Positions 29,425 to 37,200 of a stretch of DNA of 64,000 bases are shown here, in pieces. Every line of letters begins with the position of its first letter. Positions within the stretch are counted from its first letter, which is position 1. Location of the stretch: the NCBI GenBank assembly GCA_963774555.1, contig CAVZFL010000002.1, positions 62,001 through 126,000 on the forward strand, given 5' to 3'. The stretch comes from VRUE01 sp963774555. GTDB lineage: Bacteria > Actinomycetota > Thermoleophilia > Solirubrobacterales > 70-9. The notes beneath the pieces are model-generated. The model saw only the letters and a program-made list of their open reading frames with translations. It was not told where the DNA came from and ran no database searches. Both the position numbers and the translations under genes were made by a program.

Positions 29425-30688
29425 CGGGTTCTACAACGGTGAGCAGAAGCCGTTCGGAGTTCTGCCTGATCACCGCTTCGATGTCATCGATGATCTTTGC
29501 GTCCTGCCATTTTCCGGGCAGTCGAGAACGCGCCGCTCTGCATGCACTCCTGACCTTGTAGGCAAGGTCGCTGCCGCGCACGAGCACTGTTGGCTTCGAT
29601 ATCTCCAGATTCGCCGCGAGGCGTTCGAGGTGGCGTCGTCGAATCCGGTCGGCCCGATACTCGCCGCCGTACTTCATCGCCATCTTGCGCCCGAAGCGAT
29701 GTCCGTACACACCCGTGGAAAGAAGATCGTAGAGCGGAGCGAGCCGTGGCGCCCCGTTTCCCTCGAGCAGCAGCGAGTAGTTCTTCGAATGTGCGTCGGC
29801 GTTGCCGATCAACAGGTTGAAGATCAAGGCATCGAGGAAGGCGAGCAGGTCGACCGCGGGTGCGGCGGAGTTCGTTCTGAGCAGTGTTGCGCAGGCCGCT
29901 ACGCCGGGCCCGCCTTCTGACTCGTACTTCTGCTCGGGCAAACGACTCAGCGCCTGGCAGAAATCCTCCTGATGGATGCGGTGCACACCGCCGCTCTCGC
30001 TCGATCGGTCGTAGCGGGTGACGAGCAACGCTTGGTGCTCTTCGACCTGGATCGGTATTGCCTCGGCTACGTTCAACCCCACCTCAGCCGCCAGCGCCAT
30101 GCAAAAAGCCTCGTTCGCAACCATTCCCTCGACGTCCTTGATCGGCGTCTTGATGATGTGTGTGCTGGGTGGATGGCCTCGCGTGATCCCCAGCTCGGAA
30201 TTGCGGGCGAGAACCGGCAGCTTGTCGCGCGCCCCAGCAAGCGAGAGACGCACCCCCTCGTCCTCTTCGTCGAGGCCGATCAGCAAGGGGCGACCCGGGA
30301 GTTCACTCAGCAGTTTGCCAAGGGCCGCTTCGTCGAGCCAGGTGGGAGGAGTCGGCGAGGCGAACGGAGGCGCCTTGCCGGGGGAGGCCAGAGACACTGC
30401 ACCGGCGCACTCGCCGCCGATTTCAGCCAGGAGGCTGAATGCGTTGCCGGCCGAGACCCCAAATGCCCTCGCGATGGTCTTCAGGAAGTCGCCCTCGGGA
30501 AGCAGGCCGGCGAAGAACGGTCGGCACTCGGCGTCTTCGAAGGCGCTTTCACGCAAGGGCATGCCAAGCGACAGTGGCACCCCGGTCTCAACCCAGGCCG
30601 CCTCATAGCTGAATCGGAGGCGTGCCTGTGGCAAGCGCTCCAGATGTCCCACGAGTTCCTCGTGGAAATAGACATCAAGCGAGGTCAT
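29411..30688 (-). CDS. hipA: HipA-family serine/threonine kinase toxin
   Basis: A 425-residue HipA. The N-terminal subdomain runs LDVYFHEELVGHLE to GMPLRESAFEDAECRPFFAGLLPEG. RLSLAGARDKLPV is the phosphorylatable glycine-rich loop region, PSTHIIKTP the ATP-binding lysine strand, and LIGNADAHSKNYSLLL holds the catalytic aspartate and asparagine. APLYDLLST is the metal-binding aspartate region. HipA kinases slow growth by phosphorylating targets such as GltX. The ATG overlaps the hipB stop by four bases. The length matches the family and all key motifs are present, so the toxin is probably functional. Confidence 0.93.
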   Translation of the reverse strand: MTSLDVYFHEELVGHLERLPQARLRFSYEAAWVETGVPLSLGMPLRESAFEDAECRPFFAGLLPEGDFLKTIARAFGVSAGNAFSLLAEIGGECAGAVSLASPGKAPPFASPTPPTWLDEAALGKLLSELPGRPLLIGLDEEDEGVRLSLAGARDKLPVLARNSELGITRGHPPSTHIIKTPIKDVEGMVANEAFCMALAAEVGLNVAEAIPIQVEEHQALLVTRYDRSSESGGVHRIHQEDFCQALSRLPEQKYESEGGPGVAACATLLRTNSAAPAVDLLAFLDALIFNLLIGNADAHSKNYSLLLEGNGAPRLAPLYDLLSTGVYGHRFGRKMAMKYGGEYRADRIRRRHLERLAANLEISKPTVLVRGSDLAYKVRSACRAARSRLPGKWQDAKIIDDIEAVIRQNSERLLLTVVEPATAD

Positions 30689-30900
30689 CTTGTCCTCGCG
30701 TAGAGATCGAGGCCTAGGGACGCGAGGATCCGTAGCACGCCGTCCAGTTGCGCGGTCTGCTTGCCACGCTCGACTTCACCGAGCAAGCGAGGCGTTACGG
30801 AGGCCACCGCTGCGAGCTCTTCTTGAGTGAGGCGCAATGCGTTGCGCCGCTTGCGTATCAGCGAGCCAAGCTCTTCGGGGTTGTGAATTCGATCTTCCAT
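30685..30900 (-). CDS. hipB: HipB-family antitoxin / transcriptional repressor
   Basis: A 71-residue protein with one Xre-type helix-turn-helix: LIRKRRNALRLTQEELAAVASV is followed by TPRLLGEVERGKQTAQLDGVL. It binds HipA and represses its own operon. It is the first gene of the pair, with the stop overlapping the hipA start. Its start codon is covered by the first of several palindromes in the upstream region, which suits direct autorepression. The C-terminal ten residues (SLGLDLYARTR) are the expected short tail. Confidence 0.92.
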   Translation of the reverse strand: MEDRIHNPEELGSLIRKRRNALRLTQEELAAVASVTPRLLGEVERGKQTAQLDGVLRILASLGLDLYARTR

Positions 30901-31015
30901 CTTCCCGACCGGGAAGATAGTAGGCAGATCAGACCGATTTCAGCCGAATTCTTCCTGTCCGGTAAGAATTTCTCACTTTTGACCCGATTTCGGTCAAGAT
31001 TTTCCCGTTCGGGAA
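30899..31015 (-). promoter_or_regulatory. hipBA operator region with multiple palindromes
   Basis: Three related palindromes precede hipB: CTTCCCG-ACC-GGGAAG within 30899-30918, overlapping the start codon; AATTCTT-N10-AAGAATT at 30947-30970, with CC and GG inside; and the perfect TTCCCG-TT-CGGGAA at 31002-31015. TGACC-N7-GGTCA lies at 30980-30996. Repeated operators are typical of hipBA promoters (E. coli HipB binds four). The region is clearly richer in A and T than its surroundings. Confidence 0.7.
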
Positions 31016-31025
31016 GATTTCCGCC

Positions 31026-32195
31026 TCAAGCCAGGTACTTGCGCATGCGCTCGACCGCCTCGCTGATGCGGTCGTCGGGCGTGGTTAGCGAGATGCGGAA
31101 GAAGCCCTCGCCGCTGGGCCCGTACATCGAGCCCGGTGAGACGACGACGGCGGCATCTTCGAGGACCAGCTCGGAGAAGGAGGTCGAGGTGTGGCCCTCG
31201 GGCACGGGCGCCCAGACGTAGATTGTGCCCTTCGGGGCGCTGACCTCGACACCGATCTCGCGCAGGGCGCCGACGACGAGGTCGCGGCGCCGGGCATAGG
31301 TCTCGTTCATCCGTTGCAACGGTCCGCTCGGGCCCTCGAGCGCCGCGACGCCGGCCAGCTGGATCGCCTCGAAGAGGCCGGAGTCGACGTTGGTCTTCAG
31401 CCGCCAGTAGGTCTGCACCGCCTCGGCGTTGCCGAGGATCGCGGCGCAGCGCCAGCCGGTCATGTTGAAGCCCTTGGAGAGCGAGAAGACCTCGACGCCG
31501 ACCTCCTTCGCCCCCGGCGTGGCGAGGAAGCTGGGGGCGACGTAGCCGTCGTAGGTCGTCTCTGAGTAAGCGTTGTCGTGGACGACGAGGATCTCGTGCT
31601 CGCGGGCGAAGGAGACGACCATCTCGAAGAAGCCCTCGGGGACCACCGCCCCGGTCGGGTTGTTGGGGAAGTTGATGAACATCAGCCGCGCCTTCGCCGC
31701 TACGTCAGCCGGAACCGCGCTGAGGTCGGGGGCGAAGCCGAGCTCGGGGACCAGGGGCAGCAGCTCGGGTTTGGCGCCGGCGAGGATCGGGCCGCCGGTG
31801 TAGACCGGGTAGCCGGGATCGGAGGCGAGCGCGACCCCGCCCGGATCGAGGAAGGCGAAGCAGAGGTTGTAGATGCACTCCTTGGCGCCGATTGCCGGGA
31901 TCACCTCGCTTTCGGGGTCGATCTCGACCCCGAAGCGGCGGTCGTAGAAGGCGGCGAAGGACCGGCGGAACTCCTCCCGGCCGCGGTTGCTCGGGTACTT
32001 CTGGTTGGCGTTCTCGGCGACCGCCTCCTGCATCGCGGTGACGACGTGGGGGTAGGTCGGTTCGTCGGGGTCGCCGATGCCGAGGCTGATCACGTCGATG
32101 CCAGCGGCGCGCTTGTCGGCGATGCGCCGCTCCAGCTCCTGGAACATGTAGGGAGGCATCGCCTCCAGTCGCTTGGACGGGTCTGAAATCGCCAT
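31026..32195 (-). CDS. dapL: LL-diaminopimelate aminotransferase
   Basis: A 389-residue class I/II PLP aminotransferase closely resembling DapL: MPPYMFQELERRIADK, ISLGIGDPDEPTYPHVV, YPSNRGREEFRRSFAAFY, DPGYPVYTGGPILAGA, FINFPNNPTGAV, and the PLP lysine in SLSKGFNMTGWR. DapL converts tetrahydrodipicolinate straight to LL-diaminopimelate, bypassing the succinylated steps. It lies 12 bases after dapF, and dapA and dapB are in the same window, so the whole short lysine/DAP route is visible here. The specific name rests on overall similarity and context; related glutamate-pyruvate aminotransferases look alike. Confidence 0.85.
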   Translation of the reverse strand: MAISDPSKRLEAMPPYMFQELERRIADKRAAGIDVISLGIGDPDEPTYPHVVTAMQEAVAENANQKYPSNRGREEFRRSFAAFYDRRFGVEIDPESEVIPAIGAKECIYNLCFAFLDPGGVALASDPGYPVYTGGPILAGAKPELLPLVPELGFAPDLSAVPADVAAKARLMFINFPNNPTGAVVPEGFFEMVVSFAREHEILVVHDNAYSETTYDGYVAPSFLATPGAKEVGVEVFSLSKGFNMTGWRCAAILGNAEAVQTYWRLKTNVDSGLFEAIQLAGVAALEGPSGPLQRMNETYARRRDLVVGALREIGVEVSAPKGTIYVWAPVPEGHTSTSFSELVLEDAAVVVSPGSMYGPSGEGFFRISLTTPDDRISEAVERMRKYLA

Positions 32196-32207
32196 CGGCG
32201 CGGAAAT

Positions 32208-33053
32208 CTAGCCGTCCAGCTCGGCGAGCGCCGCCAGCAGCTCGGCCGAGAGCTCTCCGGCGCAGATCGGCTCGGCCCAGCCGCTCAGTGTCACGTCCAG
32301 CTCAGGGGAGATCTCGACCCCGAGCTCACCTCCGTCGAGCTCGACCACGATCGGACTGGCGGCATCACCCAGAAAGGCGGTCACGGCGGCGCCGCTGGCG
32401 CCGGTGCCGGAGGACAGCGTCTCCCCCACCCCGCGCTCGAAGATGCGCGCCCGCACGCGGCCGCCCTCGACGCGCAGGAAGGAGACGTTGGTGCGGTTGG
32501 GGAACAGCTCGTTCGCTTCGATCTCCGGCCCGATGCGGCCCAGGTCGAGCCCCTCCAGCTCCTCGCCGACCTCGATCGCGCACTGCGGATTGCCGATCGA
32601 GACGTGCTGGAAGCTCCACTCCCTGCCGCCGGCGCTCAGCCTGCCGCGCCCGTCCGGCGGGCCCGAGGGGAAGTCCTTCGAGCTGGTCGCCGCCCGCCCC
32701 ATCTCGACCGCGCAGGTGCGCTCCGAGGTGATCGTCGGCGCGATCGGACCGGCAGCGGTCAGGATCGAGAAGCTGTCCTCGGTCGTCCATCCGTGCCGCC
32801 GCAGGTAGAGGATCGCCTCACGGGCGCCGTTCCCCGAGAGCTCTGCCTCAGAGCCGTCAGGGTTGAAGATCCGCAGCCCGGCGACGAATGCCGGGTCCTC
32901 GCTGGGCGAGAGCAGCAGCACCCCGTCGGAGCCGAGGCCGAAGTGCGGGTCGCAGAGCCGCTGCACCCGGGCCGGGCCCAGCTGCCAGGGAAGCTCGGCG
33001 GCCTCGACGATCAAGTAGTCGTTGCCGAGCGCCTGCCACTTCTCGAATTTCAT
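32208..33053 (-). CDS. dapF: Diaminopimelate epimerase-family protein with both catalytic cysteines replaced by serine
   Basis: A 281-residue protein with the two-lobed DapF fold. It opens KFEKWQALGNDYLIVE and includes FNPDGSEAELSGNGAR, VSIGNPQCAIEV, FPNRTNVSFLRV and ERGVGETLSSGTGASGAA. The first active-site motif normally reads NxDGSxxxxCGNG, and the second ETxxCGTGA. Here both cysteines are serine (codons TCG and TCC). The other substrate-binding residues are kept. It sits in the conserved place next to miaA and directly upstream of dapL, as a real dapF would. DapF normally makes meso-DAP from LL-DAP with the two cysteines as acid and base. Whether this variant is active is open. A promoter-like sequence lies about 175 bases upstream. 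Confidence 0.85.
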   Translation of the reverse strand: MKFEKWQALGNDYLIVEAAELPWQLGPARVQRLCDPHFGLGSDGVLLLSPSEDPAFVAGLRIFNPDGSEAELSGNGAREAILYLRRHGWTTEDSFSILTAAGPIAPTITSERTCAVEMGRAATSSKDFPSGPPDGRGRLSAGGREWSFQHVSIGNPQCAIEVGEELEGLDLGRIGPEIEANELFPNRTNVSFLRVEGGRVRARIFERGVGETLSSGTGASGAAVTAFLGDAASPIVVELDGGELGVEISPELDVTLSGWAEPICAGELSAELLAALAELDG

Positions 33054-33226
33054 CCGTCTGCTCCCATCTGCGGCTGCCGGCCCAACCTATAGGGAACACA
33101 GGAACGGGGCCGCTTCCAGAGGAAACGAGCCCGTGCCTGCTGAAATCGCATCCGCATCCAAGGAGAGTGGTGCGGTGCTAACCGTAATTCGACGCGAGGG
33201 ACGGGAGACGCCCGCTCGCAACAGTA

Positions 33227-33256
33227 TTCGTAACAGACAAAGCAGTATTGTGTCAA
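33227..33256 (-). promoter_or_regulatory. Sigma70-type promoter for dapF-dapL
   Basis: On the minus strand TTGACA (33256-33251) is followed after 18 bases by TACGAA (33232-33227), within an AT-rich stretch that just follows the miaA stop. The expected transcript would have a leader of roughly 165 bases before dapF. I recognised no known riboswitch in it. Confidence 0.5.
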
Positions 33257-33269
33257 GTACATTTGAGTA

Positions 33270-34019
33270 TTAGACAGGCTTAGCCACGTCCGCTCGGAGG
33301 ACGGTTACGATCTGCGCGGCCACCTCGGCGTCACTGCTGCCCGTGCGCTCGATCCGGTGAACGCCAGGCATCTTCCGCATCCAGGAGAGCTGGCGGCGCG
33401 CGTAGTTGCGGGAGCGCTGCTTCATCAGCTCGACCTCGCCGCTCAGCACTTCGTCGAAGCCAAGTGCCTTACGTGCGGTTCGCGACGGTCCCACGCTTTC
33501 GGCTCTGAGCACCTCGTCCAGAGCGCCCGCCGCGACGATCGCCTCGGTCCGAGCGTCGATCCGCTCGTACAGCTGGCGTCGGTCCATGTCCAGCCCAAAG
33601 ATCGCCGTTGGATGCCGCGTCTCGGGCGACCACAGCTCCGAGTCCTCCGTTTCCGGCGGCACCTTGACCAGCGACAGCGCCGCCAGCGCCGCCCGCAGAT
33701 ACAGCCCCGTCCCCCCCACCACGATCGGCCTTCTCCCCGCCGCCAGCGCCGCATCGATCTCCGCGTGCGCCAACGGCATGTAATTCCCCACGTTGAAAGC
33801 CTCCGTGACCGGCACGAACCCAATCAACCTGTGCTCGAGCCGCTCCTGCTCGGCGGTACTAGCGACCCCGGTGAGCACCGAGAGCCCCTCGTAGACCTGC
33901 AGCGCATCGCAGGAGATCGCGACTGGATTCTCTCCCCGCTTTCGAAGCAATTCAGCGAGCGCAATGGCCACCCCGGTCTTCCCCACCCCGGTCGGGCCAA
34001 ATATGGCTAGAACTTCCAC
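33270..34019 (-). CDS. miaA: tRNA dimethylallyltransferase MiaA
   Basis: EVLAIFGPTGVGKTGVAIAL carries the P-loop, ISCDALQVYEGLSVLTGVAS matches the substrate motif with a catalytic aspartate, LIGFVPVTEAFNVGNYMPLA and RPIVVGGTGLYLRA are conserved, and RNYARRQLSWMRK is the tRNA-binding region. The enzyme adds a dimethylallyl group to A37 of tRNAs reading U-initial codons. The GTG at 34019 gives 249 residues, shorter than the usual 300 or so, with a compact middle domain. The frame is open upstream to 34160, but that part lies in the palindrome and the end of miaB. MiaB, which acts next on the same base, is the gene before it. Confidence 0.9.
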   Translation of the reverse strand: MEVLAIFGPTGVGKTGVAIALAELLRKRGENPVAISCDALQVYEGLSVLTGVASTAEQERLEHRLIGFVPVTEAFNVGNYMPLAHAEIDAALAAGRRPIVVGGTGLYLRAALAALSLVKVPPETEDSELWSPETRHPTAIFGLDMDRRQLYERIDARTEAIVAAGALDEVLRAESVGPSRTARKALGFDEVLSGEVELMKQRSRNYARRQLSWMRKMPGVHRIERTGSSDAEVAAQIVTVLRADVAKPV

Positions 34020-34027
34020 AGCCTCTA

Positions 34028-34139
34028 GAGGGGTTGCGGCGATGCCCCGAACGGCTTGTACTTTTTCGGCTGTTCGCCCATGGCCAGCCGACCACTCATC
34101 ACCGAAAAAGTTGAGTGAGGGGTTTCGCCGCAACCCCTC
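34028..34139. repeat. 112-base nested palindrome spanning the miaB end and miaA start
   Basis: GAGGGGTTGCGGCGA (34028-34042) is exactly complementary to 34125-34139. Inside, ACTTTTTCGG (34060-34069) pairs with CCGAAAAAGT (34102-34111), then CGGCTG pairs with CAGCCG. The miaB stop lies at 34099 within it, so it encodes the last 14 or so residues of MiaB. Its lower-coordinate end is only nine bases from the miaA start. It could be a terminator/attenuator or a small inserted palindromic repeat. Confidence 0.65.
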
Positions 34140-35427
34140 CGAGAGTCTGCGATGTCGCATCCCGGATTTCGACCTGAACTAGCTCCCCGGGCTGCGCCTC
34201 CCCGTCGAAGTTGACCGCCTTGTTGTGCCGGGTCCTTCCCCGCAGACGCGTCTCGTCCGTCCTGCTCGTCCCTTCGACCAGCACCTCCATCTCGCGCCCG
34301 ACGAACCGCTCAGCCCGTTCTCCCGCCCGCCGTTGGACCAGCGCAACGAGCCGCTCCATCCTCTCGACCTTGACCGGATGCGGAACCTGCCCATCCATCT
34401 CGGCCGCCTCGGTTTCGCGGCGGGGCGAGAAGACGAAGGTGAAGGCGCTGTCGTAGCCGACTTCCTCGACCACTTCCAGGGTCTGCGCGAAGTCCTCCTC
34501 CGTCTCCCCCGGGAAGCCGACGATGATGTCGGTTGTGATCGCGCAATCGGGGACGTGCTCGCGGATCAGCGAGACGCGGTCCATGTAGCGCTGGCGGTCA
34601 TAGGTGCGGCGCATCCGCTTGAGCACGGCGCTCGAACCCGACTGCAGCGGCAGGTGGATGTGCTCGCAGACGGCGGGCAGCTCGGCGTGGGCCCGGATCA
34701 CGTCCTCCTTCATGTCCTTGGGGTGCGGGCTGGTGTATCGGATGCGGTCGATGCCCTCGACCGCGTCGATCCGGGCAAGCAGCTCGGCGAAGCCGATCCG
34801 CGTCTGCTTCGGCAGGTCCCGCCCGTAGCTGTTGACGTTCTGACCCAGCAGTGTCACCTCTCGCACGCCGTCGGCGGCGAGCGCCTCGGCCTCGGCGAAC
34901 AGCTCGCCCGGATCGCGACTGACCTCGCGCCCCCTGGTCGAGGGGACGATGCAGTACGCGCATTTGCAGTTGCAGCCCTGGGAGACCTGCAGCCAGCCCT
35001 GGAACTCACGCACACGGCGGCTCGGCAGGTGCCCGGAGAAGTCCTCGAACTCGAAGTAGCCCTGGGCGCTGAGCGAATCGGAGTTGAGGAACTCGGCCAG
35101 ACGGTGGATCTGGCCCGGCCCGAAGGCGACGTCGACGAAGGGAAAGCGCTGGAAGACCTCGTCCTTGACCGATTGTGCCCAGCAGCCGCCGACCCCGACC
35201 ACCCGATCGGGGAATTCGGACTTGAGCCGCTTCGCCTCGCCCAGGTGGGCGATAAAGCGATTGTCGGCCGACTCGCGGATCGAGCAGGTGTTGAAGAGGA
35301 TCAGGTCGGCTCCATCCCGCGACTCCGCCTCCTCGTAACCGAGCGACTCGAGCATCCCCTGCATGCGCTCGGAGTCATGCACGTTCATCTGACAACCGAA
35401 TGTCGTTACGTGGTAGCGCTTTCCCAC
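34099..35427 (-). CDS. miaB: tRNA-2-methylthio-N6-dimethylallyladenosine synthase MiaB
   Basis: A 442-residue radical-SAM methylthiotransferase from a GTG at 35427. The N-terminal cluster domain has TFGCQMNVHDSERM, FNTCSIRESA and GVGGCWAQ. The radical SAM motif is CNCKCAYCIVPSTRG, a CxxxCxxC. LPLQSGSSAVLKRMRRTYDR and DIIVGFPGETEEDF follow, and a TRAM domain (VLVEGTSRTDETRLRGRTRHNKAVNF) ends the protein. It adds the methylthio group to i6A37 made by MiaA. The last residues (TLGGVAAKPLTQLFR) come from the palindrome that covers the junction and differ from the usual MiaB end. Confidence 0.95.
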   Translation of the reverse strand: MGKRYHVTTFGCQMNVHDSERMQGMLESLGYEEAESRDGADLILFNTCSIRESADNRFIAHLGEAKRLKSEFPDRVVGVGGCWAQSVKDEVFQRFPFVDVAFGPGQIHRLAEFLNSDSLSAQGYFEFEDFSGHLPSRRVREFQGWLQVSQGCNCKCAYCIVPSTRGREVSRDPGELFAEAEALAADGVREVTLLGQNVNSYGRDLPKQTRIGFAELLARIDAVEGIDRIRYTSPHPKDMKEDVIRAHAELPAVCEHIHLPLQSGSSAVLKRMRRTYDRQRYMDRVSLIREHVPDCAITTDIIVGFPGETEEDFAQTLEVVEEVGYDSAFTFVFSPRRETEAAEMDGQVPHPVKVERMERLVALVQRRAGERAERFVGREMEVLVEGTSRTDETRLRGRTRHNKAVNFDGEAQPGELVQVEIRDATSQTLGGVAAKPLTQLFR

Positions 35428-35462
35428 GCCATTCAGGGTACTGAGGGTGCGAGAGGCGCGGC

Positions 35463-36056
35463 CTAGCGGACCGTCAGGGTTCCTTCCATGCCTGCTTCCG
35501 CATGGCCGGGGATCGTGCAGAGGTAGGTGTAGGTGCCTGGCGCAAGATCGGCGCTGACCGAGGTCTTCCCTTCGGCGAGCGTTTCGGAGACGGCGATCTG
35601 TTCGCCGTTCTGCTCGATCGCGACGTTGTGTTCAAGCGCCGACGGGTTCTTGAAGTCGATCGTGACTTTGCCCGGCTTGCTGGTCAGGCTGGTCGTGTCG
35701 AAGGCGAGATCGGTCGGCGAGGCGGCGAGCTGCAGAGTCCCGCCCGGGCCTTCTTTCGCACCTGACTTGGCTTTGGGGGCGGGCGCCTTTTCGCTTTCGG
35801 CTTTGACCGGCGAGGACTCCTCTTCGGTGATCTCTTCGTTCGCGCTCGAGAACTCTGCAGCCTTGGCCTCTTCCTCGTCCCGAGCGTGGAGCACTGCCAA
35901 GGTGGTGGTGGCCCCGATCAGGGCCACAAAGCCAAGCGCGACGATCGGCGCGGCTTTGCCCGGGAAGCTCTTGATCCGCAAGCCGGCGAAACTGACCAGC
36001 ACGGCAGAGACCGCTAGCAGGCCCCCGCAGACGTAGAAGAGATCGCCGTTACTCAT
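35463..36056 (-). CDS. Membrane-anchored cupredoxin-like protein
   Basis: A 197-residue protein with two N-terminal hydrophobic helices (FYVCGGLLAVSAVLVSFAGL and APIVALGFVALIGATTTLAV). A charged linker rich in Glu, Ala and Lys follows, then a cupredoxin domain: VTIDFKNPSALEHNVAIEQ provides one histidine, and GTYTYLCTIPGHAEAGMEGTLTV supplies cysteine, histidine and methionine, the complete type 1 copper site. It could carry electrons or bind copper outside the membrane. It lies downstream of recA on the same strand, in the place where recX is common; no recX is seen. Confidence 0.85.
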   Translation of the reverse strand: MSNGDLFYVCGGLLAVSAVLVSFAGLRIKSFPGKAAPIVALGFVALIGATTTLAVLHARDEEEAKAAEFSSANEEITEEESSPVKAESEKAPAPKAKSGAKEGPGGTLQLAASPTDLAFDTTSLTSKPGKVTIDFKNPSALEHNVAIEQNGEQIAVSETLAEGKTSVSADLAPGTYTYLCTIPGHAEAGMEGTLTVR

Positions 36057-36095
36057 GATTGCGGCGGAATCCTATCCACTGAAGCGCAGGCGCCG

Positions 36096-37190
36096 TCAGG
36101 CAGCCTGCGCCTCCGCAACCGGGGGTGCCTCGGGCTCGGCAGCCGCCGGCGCACCTTCGGCGCCGATGCCAAGCGCAGTGCGGACCTTGTCCTCGATCTC
36201 GCTGGCGATCTCTGGGTTCTCGGCGAGGAACTGCTTGGCGTTGTTGCGGCCCTGGCCGAGCCTGGTCTCGCCGTAGGAGAAGAAGGCTCCCGACTTGCGG
36301 ACGATGTCGTGCTCGATGCCGAAGTCGAGCAGCTCGCCTTCGCGCGAGATGCCCTGGCCGTACTCGATCTCGAACTCGGCCTGGCGGAACGGCGCCGCGC
36401 ACTTGTTCTTGACGACTTTGACCCGCACCCGGTTGCCGACCGCCTCGGTGCCGTCCTTGAGCGTCTCGATGCGGCGGATGTCGAGCCGCTGCGAGGAATA
36501 GAACTTGAGCGCCCGGCCACCGGGTTGCGTCTCCGGCGAGCCGAACTGGACGCCGACCTTTTCGCGGATCTGGTTGGTGAAGACGCAGACCGTGTTGGTG
36601 CGGTTGAGGTTGCCGGCCAGCTTGCGCATCGCCTGCGACATCAGCCGCGCCTGCAGGCCGACCGTGGTGTCGCCGATCTGGCCGTCGAGCTCGGCCTTCG
36701 GCGTCAGCGCCGCGACCGAGTCGATCGCGACCACGTCGACCGCGGCGGAGGCGATCAGGCGGTCGGCGATCTGCAGCGCCTGCTCGCCGTAGTCGGGCTG
36801 AGAGACGAGCAGCTCGTCGGTGTCGACGCCGATTGCCCGCGCGTAGATCGGGTCCATCGCGTGCTCAGTGTCGATGAAGACGCAGACCCCGCCCCTGGCC
36901 TGGGCCTCGGCGATGATGTGGTAGATCAGCGTCGTCTTGCCCGAGGACTCGGGGCCGAAGATCTCGACGATGCGGCCGCGCGGCACGCCGCCGATCCCGA
37001 GCGCCAAGTCGAGCGCCACGGCGCCGGTCGGGATCGCTTCGACCGGCAGCTTGCTGTCGGCGCCGAGCCGCATCAGCGAGCCCGCCCCGAAGTCGCGCTC
37101 GATCTGGGTCACCGCTGCCTCGAGGGCCGCGTCCTTCGCCTTGGCCTCTTTCGCCGAGACGTCGTTCAAAGCCGCTTTCTTGTCTGCCAT
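36096..37190 (-). CDS. recA: Recombinase RecA
   Basis: A 364-residue RecA from the ATG at 37190, with GAGGTGAAAGAG upstream; longer frames add no conserved sequence. Walker A is GPESSGKTTL, the catalytic glutamate lies in IDTEHAMDPIYA, Walker B is VDVVAIDSVAAL, loop L1 is DTTVGLQARLMSQAMRK, and loop L2 is TNQIREKVGVQFGSPE. The C-terminal tail is acidic and alanine-rich (AEPEAPPVAEAQAA). It forms filaments on single-stranded DNA, drives strand exchange, and triggers LexA cleavage. It lies in the usual actinobacterial order with cinA upstream and miaB downstream. Confidence 0.97.
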   Translation of the reverse strand: MADKKAALNDVSAKEAKAKDAALEAAVTQIERDFGAGSLMRLGADSKLPVEAIPTGAVALDLALGIGGVPRGRIVEIFGPESSGKTTLIYHIIAEAQARGGVCVFIDTEHAMDPIYARAIGVDTDELLVSQPDYGEQALQIADRLIASAAVDVVAIDSVAALTPKAELDGQIGDTTVGLQARLMSQAMRKLAGNLNRTNTVCVFTNQIREKVGVQFGSPETQPGGRALKFYSSQRLDIRRIETLKDGTEAVGNRVRVKVVKNKCAAPFRQAEFEIEYGQGISREGELLDFGIEHDIVRKSGAFFSYGETRLGQGRNNAKQFLAENPEIASEIEDKVRTALGIGAEGAPAAAEPEAPPVAEAQAA

Positions 37191-37200
37191 CTCTTTCACC

